A stretch of 46,709 nt of DNA from Clostridiales bacterium (GCA_022800315.1 JAAWQC010000018.1:1-46709); one strand, 5' to 3'. Positions 7,259 to 16,008 are shown, counted from the stretch's first letter. Notes: a model not told the origin generated them from the letters alone. A program made the numbers and translations.

Positions 7259-8620
7259 ATGAACGGTAAAAACGCGGCGGTTTCCCGCAGCCTGTTCCGC
7301 GACTTTTTGAAATATACCTCAACTAACGTCCTGAGCATGGTGGGGCTGTCGCTGTACATCCTGGCGGACACCTACTTCATCGCCAACGGGGTGGGGGAGG
7401 ATGGGCTGGTGGCCCTCAATCTGGTGCTGCCGGTATACAGCCTGATGAGCGGCACCGGCCTGATGCTGGGGGTGGGCGGCGCCATCCGCTATGCCGTCGA
7501 TAAGGGGAGGAGGGCGGCCGCTGTCGCCCCGGCAGGCGACGGCGGGGAAGGGGCACAATCGGGCAATCCCCTGCGGGGGGCGCTGCTGATGGGCCTGATG
7601 GCGGCGGTGGTTTTTCTCCTGCTCGGCATCATTTTCGCGGGCCCTATCGTGAGGGCGCTGGGCGCTGAAGGCGGGGTGGGCCCGCTGGCCCGCACCTATC
7701 TCACCACCGTGTTGTGCTTCGCCCCCGCTTTCGTGCTCAACAGCATCCTGCTTGCCTTTATCCGCAACGATGGGGAGCCGCGGCTGGCCATGGCCGCCAT
7801 GCTCACCGCCAGTATGAGCAACATCCTGCTGGATTACGTTTTCGTTTTTCCCCTGGGATGGGGGATATTCGGCGCCGCCTTCGCCACCGGGCTGTCCCCA
7901 GTGATCAGTCTGTGCGTCCTGTCCTCCCATTTCTGGCGGGGCAAAAGCGCGCTGAGCCTGAGGGGAGGCGGCGCGGCCAGGGGCTGGGCCCGTCTGCTGC
8001 AGGCGGGATTCCCCACCTTTGTGGCGGAGTTTTGCCCCGGCCTGATCATCCTGCTGTTCAACACCGTGATTTTACGTCTGGCGGGCAGCGACGGGGTGGG
8101 GGCCTATGCGGTCATCGCCAATGTCGCCATGGTATGCCAGTCGCTGTTCAGCGGGCTGGGCCAGGGTATCCAGCCCCTGCTGAGTTACCACACCGGGGCG
8201 GGCCGCCGTCAGGAGGTCCGCCGTGTGTTCGGCTGGGCCTGCAGGGCGGCCCTCCTGTTCGGCGTGCTGTTTTTCATGACCGGCCTGTTTGCCGCCGAGC
8301 CCATGACCGCCCTGTTCAACCGGGAGCACAACCCTGCGCTGGCCGCGCTGGCATACGAGGGGATTCCGCTGTACTTCCTGGCTTTCCTGCCTATGGGGAT
8401 CAGTGTGGTGGCGGTGTCCCTGTTCGCCTCCACTGGCCGGCCGAAGCCAGCCTTCGTCGTCGCTTTCGTGCGGGGGTTTGCGGCCGTGGCGCCCGCCCTG
8501 CTGCTGCTGTCCTCCCTGTTCGGAATGCGGGGCGTGTGGCTCAGTGTTCCGACGGCGGAAGTCATCGCTCTGCTGCTCTGCCTGATTCTGCTGTGGAGAG
8601 GGACAAAACGGGCGGAGTAG
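7259..8620 (+). CDS. MATE family efflux transporter
   Basis: A 453-residue multidrug/toxin extrusion carrier with about twelve membrane segments in two six-helix halves, which exports organic cations or other compounds against Na+ or H+. The N-terminal half has the family-like LADTYFIANGVGEDGLVALNLVLPVYSLMSGTGLMLGVGGA pattern and the second half repeats it (FSGLGQGIQPLLSYHTGAGRR). A hydrophilic, Gly/Ala-rich loop (residues about 80-105) is longer than usual. ATG 7259 is chosen because GGGAGGA (7243-7249) is nine bases upstream; earlier in-frame ATGs lie in or before that site. Substrate unknown. It stands alone between the isoleucine operon and recA, with a promoter-hairpin leader. Confidence 0.9.
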   Translation: MNGKNAAVSRSLFRDFLKYTSTNVLSMVGLSLYILADTYFIANGVGEDGLVALNLVLPVYSLMSGTGLMLGVGGAIRYAVDKGRRAAAVAPAGDGGEGAQSGNPLRGALLMGLMAAVVFLLLGIIFAGPIVRALGAEGGVGPLARTYLTTVLCFAPAFVLNSILLAFIRNDGEPRLAMAAMLTASMSNILLDYVFVFPLGWGIFGAAFATGLSPVISLCVLSSHFWRGKSALSLRGGGAARGWARLLQAGFPTFVAEFCPGLIILLFNTVILRLAGSDGVGAYAVIANVAMVCQSLFSGLGQGIQPLLSYHTGAGRRQEVRRVFGWACRAALLFGVLFFMTGLFAAEPMTALFNREHNPALAALAYEGIPLYFLAFLPMGISVVAVSLFASTGRPKPAFVVAFVRGFAAVAPALLLLSSLFGMRGVWLSVPTAEVIALLLCLILLWRGTKRAE

Positions 8621-8624
8621 AAGG

Positions 8625-8638
8625 CGAACAAATGTGCG
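8625..8638 (+). promoter_or_regulatory. Possible LexA (SOS) box upstream of recA
   Basis: CGAACAAATGTGCG differs at one core base from the Gram-positive LexA box CGAAC-N4-GTTCG. It lies 18 bases upstream of the recA -35 element rather than overlapping the promoter, which weakens the call. Control of recA by LexA is well known in Firmicutes; this particular site is inferred. Confidence 0.4.
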
Positions 8639-8656
8639 ATTTTTTGCGTCAAACGG

Positions 8657-8685
8657 TTGCTTTTTCCCTGCCTGTCCTCTATAAT
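8657..8685 (+). promoter_or_regulatory. recA promoter
   Basis: TTGCTT (8657-8662), 17 bases, then TATAAT (8680-8685). The predicted start is near 8692, giving a leader of about 75 bases that contains the 15-bp tandem repeats. Confidence 0.7.
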
Positions 8686-8700
8686 AAGAATATAACGTGT

Positions 8701-8745
8701 GGTCGACGCGCAAGCGGTCGACGCGCAAACGGTCGACATGCGGGT
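8701..8745 (+). repeat. Three 15-bp tandem repeats in the recA leader
   Basis: Units GGTCGACGCGCAAGC (8701-8715) and GGTCGACGCGCAAAC (8716-8730) differ at one base; a third, diverged unit starts GGTCGACATGC at 8731. Each contains the palindrome GTCGAC. They lie in the untranslated leader between the promoter and the ribosome site. Confidence 0.85.
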
Positions 8746-8765
8746 ATGGACGGAGGAATGACAGA

Positions 8766-9917
8766 ATGGCGGACGATAAAAAGAAAAGCGCAGCCGCAGA
8801 TGCGGCGAAGGAAAATAAACGAAAAGCGCTGGAAGTAGCCCTCCAGCAGATCGAAAAGAGCTACGGCAAGGGCGCGGTCATGCGTCTGGGACAGAATGTG
8901 GGCATGAACGTGGAGTGTATCCCCACCGGGTCCATGGCGCTGGACGCTGCGCTGGGCATCGGCGGCCTGCCCCGCGGCCGTATCGTGGAGATTTACGGGC
9001 CGGAGGCATCGGGAAAGACCACCCTCGCCCTCCACGCGGTAGCCGAGGCGCAGAAGCTGGGCGGCGAAGCCGCCTTTATCGACGTGGAGCACGCCCTTGA
9101 CCCGGTTTACGCCCGTGCGCTGGGGGTGGATGTGGATTCTCTGCTGGTGTCCCAGCCGGACACCGGCGAACAGGCGCTGGAGATCGCGGAAGCGCTCATC
9201 CGGTCGGGCGCCATCGACATGGTGGTGGTCGATTCGGTGGCCGCGCTGGTCCCCCGTGCGGAGATCGAAGGCGAGATGGGCGACAGTCACGTGGGACTTC
9301 AGGCCCGCCTGATGTCCCAGGCCATGCGTAAGCTGGCCGGCGCGGTGTCCAAGTCCAACTGCATCGCCGTCTTCATCAACCAGCTGCGGCTGAAGGTGGG
9401 CGTGGTCTACGGCAATCCGGAGGTCACCGCGGGCGGCAACGCGCTGAAATACTACGCCTCGGTGCGGCTGGACGTCCGCCGCACCGAAACGCTGAAGGCG
9501 GGCAGCGAGCCCATCGGCTCCCATACCCGCGTCCGCGTGGTGAAAAATAAGGTCGCCCCGCCCTTCAAAGAGGCGGAGTTTGACGTCATGTACGGCCAGG
9601 GTATTTCCCGCGAGGGCGAGCTGCTCGATCTGGCGGTGAAGCTGGACATCATCCAAAAATCCGGATCGTGGTTCGCCTACAAGGGCGAGCGCCTCGGACA
9701 GGGCCGCGACAACGTCAAGGAAATGCTGAAGACAAACGACGGACTCCGCGCCGAGTTGGAACAGCTGGTGCGTGAGAACATGGACAAGCTCAACCCGTCG
9801 GCCCGCACAGCGCCCCGCGCGGCCGCGCCGGTGCCGGTGGAAATCCCGCTGGAAGCCGCCGCCAAGATGACCGCCCCCGCCGCCAAGGCGAAGATCGACA
9901 TTTCGGTTGACGACTGA
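8766..9917 (+). CDS. recA: Recombinase A
   Basis: RecA forms filaments on single-stranded DNA, catalyses strand exchange and triggers LexA self-cleavage. The 383-residue product has the Walker A motif GPEASGKT at 78-85, the Walker B region [13 protein letters not shown], the L1/L2 DNA-binding loops ([47 protein letters not shown]) and a Lys/Ala-rich C-terminal tail. ATG 8766 follows CGGAGGA with normal spacing and gives the usual MADDKKK start; the in-frame ATG upstream runs through the tandem repeats and is rejected. recX overlaps its stop codon, so the two are translationally coupled. Confidence 0.98.
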   Translation: MADDKKKSAAADAAKENKRKALEVALQQIEKSYGKGAVMRLGQNVGMNVECIPTGSMALDAALGIGGLPRGRIVEIYGPEASGKTTLALHAVAEAQKLGGEAAFIDVEHALDPVYARALGVDVDSLLVSQPDTGEQALEIAEALIRSGAIDMVVVDSVAALVPRAEIEGEMGDSHVGLQARLMSQAMRKLAGAVSKSNCIAVFINQLRLKVGVVYGNPEVTAGGNALKYYASVRLDVRRTETLKAGSEPIGSHTRVRVVKNKVAPPFKEAEFDVMYGQGISREGELLDLAVKLDIIQKSGSWFAYKGERLGQGRDNVKEMLKTNDGLRAELEQLVRENMDKLNPSARTAPRAAAPVPVEIPLEAAAKMTAPAAKAKIDISVDD

Positions 9918-10549
9918 TGCGCATCGACGAGATACGCAAACGGCGGGGCTTTCTGGTCCAGCTGGTGCTGGACGGTGAGCCCGCCGCGCTGGTGGATAAA
10001 CGAACGATGGAGGAGTCCCCCTACCGGGTGGGCTCCTCTCTTTCGGAAGAGGAGCTTTCCGCTCTTCTGGCGGAGTCTAAAACCCGCCGGACGCGGGAAA
10101 AGGCGCTGTATCTGCTCTCGATGCGGGACCATTCCCGTGCCGAGCTGGAGAAAAAGCTGGCGCGGGAGTCGGGGGCGGAGGCTGCCGCGGACATCGCCGG
10201 CCGCATGGAAGAGCTGGGCCTCCTCAACGACGAGAGCTACGCCGAGCGGCTGGCACGGGATCTAACCGAGCGCCGGGGCTTTTCCCGCCGCCATGTCCGT
10301 CAGGAACTGACCGCCAAAGGCATTGGACGAGATATCGTCGATACAGTGATGGAGGGCCTCGAGAGCGACGACACGCAGGGGGCCCTTGAACTGCTGCGTA
10401 AAAAACGGTATAATGATCTCTCCGACGAACACGTACGGCAAAAAGCCATGGCGGCGCTGGGACGGGCGGGCTTCGACTGGGAGGACATCCGGCGCGCCGT
10501 CAGCCTTCGCCTGGAAGAGCTGGAGAACGAGAACGCCGGAAACGAATGA
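9917..10549 (+). CDS. recX: Regulatory protein RecX
   Basis: RecX binds RecA filaments and modulates their activity. The 210-residue protein is mostly helical, with three tandem three-helix repeats recognisable at about 55-95 (TRRTREKALYLLSMRDHSRAELEKKLAR), 105-145 (GLLNDESYAERLARDLTERRGFSRRHVRQELTAKGI) and 160-200. The N-terminal 50 residues form the Firmicute-type extension. The start ATG shares one base with the recA TGA stop (TGATG), a close-coupling arrangement found in many bacteria. Expression should follow the recA promoter. Confidence 0.92.
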   Translation: MRIDEIRKRRGFLVQLVLDGEPAALVDKRTMEESPYRVGSSLSEEELSALLAESKTRRTREKALYLLSMRDHSRAELEKKLARESGAEAAADIAGRMEELGLLNDESYAERLARDLTERRGFSRRHVRQELTAKGIGRDIVDTVMEGLESDDTQGALELLRKKRYNDLSDEHVRQKAMAALGRAGFDWEDIRRAVSLRLEELENENAGNE

Positions 10550-10618
10550 TAAACAGAGGACGGCCGAAACCCGCCGCGGGCGGACAGGGCGGGGCCTCTG
10601 GGGATAAAAGGATGGTCG

Positions 10619-11959
10619 ATGATGGCGTTTAAGGTGGGGATGGTATCCCTCGGCTGCCCCAAAAATCAGATGGACGCGGAGCAGATGCTGGCGCGGCTGC
10701 GGGAGGCGGGAATCGAGCTGACGGCGGACGCCGGTCAGGCCGATGTGGTGATCGTCAATACCTGCGGCTTCATCGAGGATGCCAAAAAGGAGTCCATCGA
10801 GAATATTCTGGAGTTTGCCCAGCTCAAAGAGGAGGGGCAGATCCGGAAGATCGTCGTCACCGGCTGTCTCGCTCAGCGGTATCAGGACGAACTGGTGGCT
10901 GAGCTGCCCGAATGCGACGGCGTGCTGGGACTGGGAGCCAACGCCGACATCGTGGAGGCGGTGCGCAAGGTGATGGAGGGGGAAAAGACGGTGCGCTTCC
11001 CCGGACGGGACTGCTGGACGCTGGACGGCCCCCGTCTGCTGACCACACCGGGATTTTTCGCCTATCTGCGGGTGGGCGACGGCTGCAACAACCGTTGCGC
11101 GTACTGCGCCATCCCCCTGATCCGCGGCCCCCTGCGCAGCCGCGCCATGGACGATGTGGTGGAGGAAGCCCGCACCCTGGCCGCCGCCGGCGTCAAAGAG
11201 CTGATCCTGGTCGCCCAGGACCTGACCCTCTACGGCTCCGAAAAGGGCGGGCCGTCGAAATTGCCCGAATTGCTGGATAAGCTCTGTGAAATCGACGGCA
11301 TTCGTTGGATCCGCCTGCTATACTGTTATCCGGAGCACATCGACGACCGCCTGTTGTCGGTAATAGCCGCCCAGGATAAGATCGTCAAGTATATGGATAT
11401 CCCGATCCAGCACTGCAGCGAAAAGGTGCTGGCCGCCATGCACCGTTCAGGCGGCGGCAAACAGCTGAAGGCGCTCATCCGCCATATCCGCGAAAGGGTG
11501 CCGGGCATCGTACTGCGCACCACCGTGATGACCGGTTTCCCCGGCGAGGGGAAACCGGAGTTCGAAGAGCTGTGCGAGTTTGTGGGGGAGATGCGGTTCG
11601 AGCGGCTGGGCTGTTTCGCCTTCTCCCCGGAGGAGGGGACCCCCGCCTGCACCATGGAGGGGCAGGTGAGCGACCGGGTCAAAAACCGCCGCCGCGACAT
11701 CGTTATGGAGACGCAGAGCCGTATCGCCGGTCAGTACAACGAGGCGCAGGTGGGGAAAACCCTGACCGTTCTGGCCGAAGGCTTCGACCGTATCGCCGGC
11801 TGCTGGTTCGGACGCAGCGAGGCGGACGCGCCCGACATCGACGGCAAGGTGTTCTTCACCGTTCCCGAGGGAGGAAAAAAGCCCCGCCCCGGCGATTTCG
11901 TACGGGTACGCGTCGATGAAACGCTGGATTGGGATCTGATGGGAGAGTGCGTCGATTGA
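10619..11959 (+). CDS. rimO: Ribosomal protein S12 methylthiotransferase
   Basis: A radical-SAM methylthiotransferase that adds a methylthio group to a conserved aspartate of ribosomal protein S12. The 446 residues show all three domains: the N-terminal UPF0004 domain with cluster cysteines in VSLGCPKNQMDAE, VNTCGF and TGCLAQ; the radical-SAM core with C156xxxC160xxC163 (GDGCNNRCAYCAIPLIRGPLRSR), the RimO signature; and a C-terminal TRAM-like domain from about 375. The YCYPEHIDD stretch also fits RimO rather than MiaB. AAAGGA stands six bases before the first of two adjacent ATGs. pgsA overlaps its stop. Confidence 0.95.
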   Translation: MMAFKVGMVSLGCPKNQMDAEQMLARLREAGIELTADAGQADVVIVNTCGFIEDAKKESIENILEFAQLKEEGQIRKIVVTGCLAQRYQDELVAELPECDGVLGLGANADIVEAVRKVMEGEKTVRFPGRDCWTLDGPRLLTTPGFFAYLRVGDGCNNRCAYCAIPLIRGPLRSRAMDDVVEEARTLAAAGVKELILVAQDLTLYGSEKGGPSKLPELLDKLCEIDGIRWIRLLYCYPEHIDDRLLSVIAAQDKIVKYMDIPIQHCSEKVLAAMHRSGGGKQLKALIRHIRERVPGIVLRTTVMTGFPGEGKPEFEELCEFVGEMRFERLGCFAFSPEEGTPACTMEGQVSDRVKNRRRDIVMETQSRIAGQYNEAQVGKTLTVLAEGFDRIAGCWFGRSEADAPDIDGKVFFTVPEGGKKPRPGDFVRVRVDETLDWDLMGECVD

Positions 11960-12552
11960 ATCTGCCGAATAAGCTGACCTTCCTGCGTATTCTGCTGGCG
12001 CCGGCATTCTTGGTGCTGCTGATGGTGGATTTCCCTTTTCACTATCTCGCCGCGGGCTTATGCTTCGGCGCGGCGGCCCTCACTGACCTGTTCGACGGGC
12101 GGATCGCCCGTAAACGCGGGCTGATCACCAATCTGGGGAAATTTCTCGACCCGCTGGCTGATAAAATGCTGACCACCGCCGCTTTTCTTGGATTTATGGC
12201 GGTGGGGGCCATCGACGTGTGGGTGCTGATGGTCATCCTGTCCAGGGAATTTATGGTCACGTCTGTGCGGCTGGTGGCCGCGGGCGAAGGCACCGTCATC
12301 GCCGCCAGCCGATGGGGCAAGATCAAGACGGTCGCCCAGTTCGTTGCTATCCTTTTCCTGCTGGCGTCGCTGGAATTCTCCACCTGGCCCGCCACCGTCT
12401 TCGCGGCCCTTGACGTCACACTGCCGGCGCTTACCTATTCGATACCGCTTGTGGCGGGGCATCTGCTCGTCTGGGTGTCGGCGGTTCTGACCGTCATCTC
12501 CGGCGTGCAGTATTTGTGGAACTATCGCCAGTATTTTCGGACCGAAAAATAA
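11956..12552 (+). CDS. pgsA: CDP-diacylglycerol-glycerol-3-phosphate 3-phosphatidyltransferase
   Basis: PgsA makes phosphatidylglycerol phosphate, the first committed step to phosphatidylglycerol and cardiolipin, in the membrane. The CDP-alcohol phosphatidyltransferase signature DG(x)2AR(x)8G(x)3D(x)3D is visible as DLFDGRIARKRGLITNLGKFLDPLADK, with about five hydrophobic segments. TTG at 11956 is preferred: it overlaps the rimO stop (TTGA), follows GGGAGAG by eight bases and yields the family-typical start MNLPNKLTFLRI. The 198-residue length is normal. rimO-pgsA beside recA is a common Firmicute neighbourhood. Confidence 0.94.
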   Translation: MNLPNKLTFLRILLAPAFLVLLMVDFPFHYLAAGLCFGAAALTDLFDGRIARKRGLITNLGKFLDPLADKMLTTAAFLGFMAVGAIDVWVLMVILSREFMVTSVRLVAAGEGTVIAASRWGKIKTVAQFVAILFLLASLEFSTWPATVFAALDVTLPALTYSIPLVAGHLLVWVSAVLTVISGVQYLWNYRQYFRTEK

Positions 12553-12589
12553 ATTCTACAAAAAGAGTGTATTTATTTGTCCAATGGTA

Positions 12590-12595
12590 TATAAT
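12590..12595 (+). promoter_or_regulatory. Promoter -10 of the cysteine operon
   Basis: A consensus TATAAT lies 38 bases after the pgsA stop in an AT-rich stretch. The best -35 partner is the weak TGTATT 16 bases upstream. Transcription from near 12602 would produce the complete T-box leader. Confidence 0.5.
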
Positions 12596-12601
12596 GGGCA
12601 A

Positions 12602-12891
12602 TGAGGCGGCCCGCAGGACCGCCCGGCCGGGGGACGTGTCCCGGCGCCTCGTCTTTCCCTGTATGTGATAACTGCAACGACACGGGAGGAGTACCCGCGG
12701 CAACCGCCGTCCCAGAGAGGAAGCGCCCCGGCTGTAAGCGTTTTCGCCGGCGGAGCGGGGAATGCACCCGTCAGCACGCGGGGGGATAATCCCCGCGCGG
12801 CCAGCCGCCGTTACCGGTTCGAGTGATAAACAGGAGTGGAACCGCGAGTGATCGCCTCCGTTGCGCCGGCAGGCGCGGCGGGGGCTTTTTT
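12602..12891 (+). ncRNA. T-box leader with cysteine specifier
   Basis: Between pgsA and cysE the leader shows GGAGGAGTACCC (AGTA motif, about 12685-12696), the AGAGAG distal loop (12714-12719), the specifier segment GAATGCACC with TGC (Cys) at 12763-12765, the antiterminator box AGGAGTGGAACCGCG (12832-12846) and then a terminator. The specifier agrees with the genes downstream, cysE and cysS, so uncharged tRNA-Cys is expected to switch on both cysteine synthesis and tRNA charging. Confidence 0.92.
12854..12891 (+). terminator. Terminator of the cysteine T-box
   Basis: A 14-pair stem with several G-U pairs (12854-12867 with 12872-12885), loop GGCA, is followed by TTTTTT. It follows the T-box sequence directly. 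Confidence 0.88.
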
Positions 12892-12949
12892 GTCCCCGTC
12901 GGGGCTGGTTTCCCTGCCTTTCCACCTTATCCCGAGAGGAGGTTATACC

Positions 12950-13639
12950 ATGTTTGACCGTATGAAGGAAGACATCGCCGTCATCCGCGACCGGGACCCA
13001 GCCGCCAGCTCGGCGGTGGAGGTCATGCTCCTCTACAACGGTTTCAAGGCCGTTCGGTCCCATCGGCGGGCCAACTGGTTCTACCGCCACGGCTGTAAAT
13101 TTATCGCGCGCTGGATATCCCAGCGCTGTGTGCGGAAAACCAATATTGAAATTCACCCGGCCGCCGAGATCGGCCGCCGTCTTTTCATTGACCACGGTAC
13201 CGGCGTCGTTATCGGAGAGACCACCCGCATCGGCGACGACTGTACCATTTATCAGGGGGTGACCCTGGGCGGTACCGGCAAGCACCGGGGCAAGCGCCAC
13301 CCCACCCTGGGGAACAACGTGATGGTGGGATCGGGCGCCAAAGTGCTGGGGCCCATCACCATCGGGGACAATGTCCGCATCGCGGCGGGCGCCGTGGTGT
13401 TGGACGATATCCCCGACAACAGCACCGCCGTGGGCGTTCCCGCCCGGGTGGTCCGCCGCAACGGCGCGCGGGTCATCGATCTGGACCAGGTGCATATCCC
13501 CGACCCCGTCTCGCAGGAGCTGTGCCGCCTCCAGGGCCGTATCGACCGGCTGGAGGCCTCCCGCCGGCACTACGCGGCGGCGGAACCCGTCAATAATACA
13601 AAGGAAACCGGAAAGGACGACACCCATGAAGATTTATAA
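12950..13639 (+). CDS. cysE: Serine O-acetyltransferase
   Basis: CysE transfers acetyl from acetyl-CoA to serine, giving O-acetylserine for cysteine synthesis. The 229-residue protein has the short N-terminal helical domain of the Firmicute form and the left-handed beta-helix of hexapeptide repeats (about 65-165), including the active-site IDHGTGVVIGETTRIGD and GGTGKHRGKRHPTLGNNVMVGSGAKVLGPI. ATG 12950 follows GAGAGGAGG; longer readings upstream run into the T-box terminator. The last 14 bases overlap cysS in another frame. No cysK is in the window. Confidence 0.95.
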   Translation: MFDRMKEDIAVIRDRDPAASSAVEVMLLYNGFKAVRSHRRANWFYRHGCKFIARWISQRCVRKTNIEIHPAAEIGRRLFIDHGTGVVIGETTRIGDDCTIYQGVTLGGTGKHRGKRHPTLGNNVMVGSGAKVLGPITIGDNVRIAAGAVVLDDIPDNSTAVGVPARVVRRNGARVIDLDQVHIPDPVSQELCRLQGRIDRLEASRRHYAAAEPVNNTKETGKDDTHEDL

Positions 13640-15038
13640 CACCCTGACCCGTCAAAAAGAGGATTTCGTCACATTGGAGCCGGGCGTGGCCCGCATCTAC
13701 TGCTGCGGCCCCACCGTGTATAACCTGATTCACATCGGCAACGCCCGTCCCCTGTGCGTGTTCGACGTGCTGCGGCGGTATCTGGCGTGGCGGGGGATGG
13801 ACGTCCGCTTCGTGCAGAATTTCACCGATGTGGACGACAAGATCATCAAGCGTGCCAATGAAGAGGGCGTCTCCCCCGAAGAGATCGCGGAACGCTATAT
13901 CGCGGAGTTCTGGAAGGACGCGGAGGGCCTCGGCGTCCTCCCGGCCACCGTCCATCCCCGCGCCACTGAAAATATGGACGGGATCATCGCCATCATCTCC
14001 GACCTGGTGGAAAAGGGATATGCCTATCCGGCGAAAAATGGGGATGTGTATTTCCGTACCAGCCGGTTTGACGAATACGGCAAGCTGTCCCATCAGCCGC
14101 TGGATGATCTGGAGGCCGGCGCCCGCATTGACGTCAGCGATCTGAAAGAGGACCCCATGGACTTCGCCCTGTGGAAGGCGGCCAAGCCCGGCGAACCTTT
14201 CTGGCCCTCGCCGTGGAGCGACGGCCGGCCCGGCTGGCACATCGAATGTTCGGCCATGGCCCGCCGGTATCTGGGGGACACCATCGACATGCACTGCGGC
14301 GGCCAGGACCTGATCTTTCCCCACCATGAAAACGAGATCGCCCAGAGCGAGTGCTGCACGGGGGAACCCTTTGCCCGTTACTGGATGCATAACGGCTATA
14401 TCAATGTGGACAATAAGAAGATGTCCAAGTCCCTCGGCAATTTCTTTACCGTCCGCGACGTGGCGGAGCAGGTGGGATACGAACCCATCCGCTTTTTCCT
14501 CATCTCATCCTCTTATCGCAGCCCGATCAACTACACCGCCGATGTCATCCATCAGGCGGCGGCTTCCCTCGACCGGCTGTATAACTGCCGCGACGGGCTT
14601 TCCTTCGCGCTGGCCCACGCCTCCGATGAAAAGCGGGACGACGAGGACGCCCTCCGCGCCCGTCTTTTTTCCCGCCGGGAACAGTTTATTGCCGCCATGG
14701 AGGACGACCTGAACACCGCCGACGCCATCGCCGCCGTTTTTGAAATGGTCCGCGACATCAACGTGGGAGTCACCGACCCGGCCCGGCCCGCCTCCCGCGC
14801 CCTGTGCGGCTACGCGAAGGAGCGGTTCGAGGAGCTGACCGGCGTGCTGGGTCTGCTCTATTCCCGCAGCGGCGAAAGCACTGGTGAGGACGCGGAGATC
14901 GAATCGCTCATCGCCGCCCGCACCGCCGCCCGTCAGCATAAGGACTGGGCGGAATCCGACCGCATCCGTGACGAGCTGAAGGCCCGGGGCATCGTACTGG
15001 AGGACACCCCGCAGGGCGTTAAATGGCGGCGGGCATAA
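13626..15038 (+). CDS. cysS: Cysteinyl-tRNA synthetase
   Basis: A class I aminoacyl-tRNA synthetase that charges tRNA-Cys. The 470 residues include the zinc/cysteine-binding YCCGPTVYNLIHIGNARP (HIGH-type motif HIGN), WHIECSAMA and GGQDLIFPHHENEIAQSE in the Rossmann core, and KMSKS at 265-269, then a helical anticodon-binding domain. The ATG at 13626 lies inside the end of cysE, so translation is coupled. Its place after a Cys-specific T-box and cysE means cysteine supply and use are governed together. Confidence 0.97.
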   Translation: MKIYNTLTRQKEDFVTLEPGVARIYCCGPTVYNLIHIGNARPLCVFDVLRRYLAWRGMDVRFVQNFTDVDDKIIKRANEEGVSPEEIAERYIAEFWKDAEGLGVLPATVHPRATENMDGIIAIISDLVEKGYAYPAKNGDVYFRTSRFDEYGKLSHQPLDDLEAGARIDVSDLKEDPMDFALWKAAKPGEPFWPSPWSDGRPGWHIECSAMARRYLGDTIDMHCGGQDLIFPHHENEIAQSECCTGEPFARYWMHNGYINVDNKKMSKSLGNFFTVRDVAEQVGYEPIRFFLISSSYRSPINYTADVIHQAAASLDRLYNCRDGLSFALAHASDEKRDDEDALRARLFSRREQFIAAMEDDLNTADAIAAVFEMVRDINVGVTDPARPASRALCGYAKERFEELTGVLGLLYSRSGESTGEDAEIESLIAARTAARQHKDWAESDRIRDELKARGIVLEDTPQGVKWRRA

Positions 15039-15075
15039 AGAAAGGAAAAACCGCCCGCCGCAGCGGAAAAGAAGA

Positions 15076-15105
15076 GGCGCGGATCGCCGTCGTCCGCCCT
15101 TTTCT
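15076..15105 (+). terminator. Weak hairpin after cysS
   Basis: GGCG-C-GGA (15076-15083) can pair with TCCGCC (15093-15098) with one bulge, followed by CTTTTCTT. It could partly end the cysteine transcript before the copper-gene cluster. Confidence 0.3.
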
Positions 15106-15149
15106 TCCATACATACGACGGACAACCCGGTCGAAAGGGGGAGAATCCC

Positions 15150-15749
15150 GTGAATATTTCGCGGCTTGCCAAAGGCATCGTGTATCTCCTGACAGCGGCG
15201 TTGCTCACCCTGCTGGCGGTGATCTTTCAATCCGGCATGCATAACGCGAACGGTCCGGAGGAAGCCTATTTTCAGTCGGTCAGCTATCTGTTCATACTGG
15301 CGGCGGTGCTGCTGGGCATCGGCGTGTATTCCTTTCTGTCCTATACGCGGCGTAAACGGGACCATCGCTTCGATTCCCTGTATCTCGTCATCGTCGGCGG
15401 GATCACCATGGCAGGGGCCGTGATCCTGCTGGTCAACTACGGTGGTCTCCAGTCACCCTTTGACGAGGCGGGATATCTGGCGGCGAACCTCTCCATGACC
15501 CTGATGTCGGTGCTTCCTTTGCCGTTTCTGGCACGGGCCGGTGTGCTGGCCTTTTCCTCGGAAACGAAACGGGGGATGGCACGGCTTATCCTGCGCTGCG
15601 CCTGCGGTGTACTGGCCGCCCTGCTTATCCTGCTGACCGCGGCCGGGATGCTGATGCGCATGGTACGCTACAGCGAACCCGCGCCTGCCAATCCCTTTAA
15701 CGAAGAAAATATTGAAGATTTTGAGAAAGAAGGAGTATCCTATGTTTGA
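15150..15749 (+). CDS. Membrane protein of unknown function, upstream of copZ
   Basis: The 199-residue product has five clear hydrophobic segments (about 9-30, 46-65, 77-96, 112-135 and 148-170) and an acidic C-terminal tail rich in Asn/Glu, so it is an integral membrane protein with little outside the bilayer. No family is recognised. The GTG start follows AAAGGGGGAG. Its end overlaps copZ by eight bases, which ties it to the copper genes by translation; a supporting role in copper handling is possible, but it has no obvious metal motif (a single CAC in helix five). No separate promoter was found in the 111 bases before it. Confidence 0.7.
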   Translation: MNISRLAKGIVYLLTAALLTLLAVIFQSGMHNANGPEEAYFQSVSYLFILAAVLLGIGVYSFLSYTRRKRDHRFDSLYLVIVGGITMAGAVILLVNYGGLQSPFDEAGYLAANLSMTLMSVLPLPFLARAGVLAFSSETKRGMARLILRCACGVLAALLILLTAAGMLMRMVRYSEPAPANPFNEENIEDFEKEGVSYV

Positions 15750-15984
15750 AAAGCTGGAACAGGCGACGATCGGCGTGGAAGGCATGACCTGCGCCCACTG
15801 CCAGAAGCGGGTGACCGATGCGCTCAGAGGCCTCAAGGGCGTCAAGAGTGCCGCGGTGGACCTGGAGAAAAAACAGGCGGCGGTGTCGTATAACCCGGCG
15901 AAGACCGGCCTGCCGGAACTGGAAAAAGCGATCACTGAGGCGGGCTATACCGTGACGGGAGCGGCCGCGTCCACACAGGACTGA
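15742..15984 (+). CDS. copZ: CopZ-type copper chaperone
   Basis: An 80-residue heavy-metal-associated (HMA) domain protein that carries Cu(I) in the cytoplasm and hands it to CopA. The metal site GMTCAHC supplies Cys17 and Cys20, and the ferredoxin-like fold (beta-alpha-beta-beta-alpha-beta) covers nearly the whole chain. ATG 15742 follows AAGGAG at normal distance; a longer reading from 15712 lies inside the preceding gene. copA begins 24 bases after the stop. No CsoR or CopY gene, and no TACANNTGTA operator, was seen nearby. Confidence 0.9.
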   Translation: MFEKLEQATIGVEGMTCAHCQKRVTDALRGLKGVKSAAVDLEKKQAAVSYNPAKTGLPELEKAITEAGYTVTGAAASTQD

Positions 15985-16008
15985 GCGGCACAGTAACAGG
16001 AGGCGTTC

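Noticed and set aside
8697-8765. Earlier start of recA
   Set aside because: It would translate the tandem repeats and the ribosome site; ATG 8766 matches known RecA N-termini.
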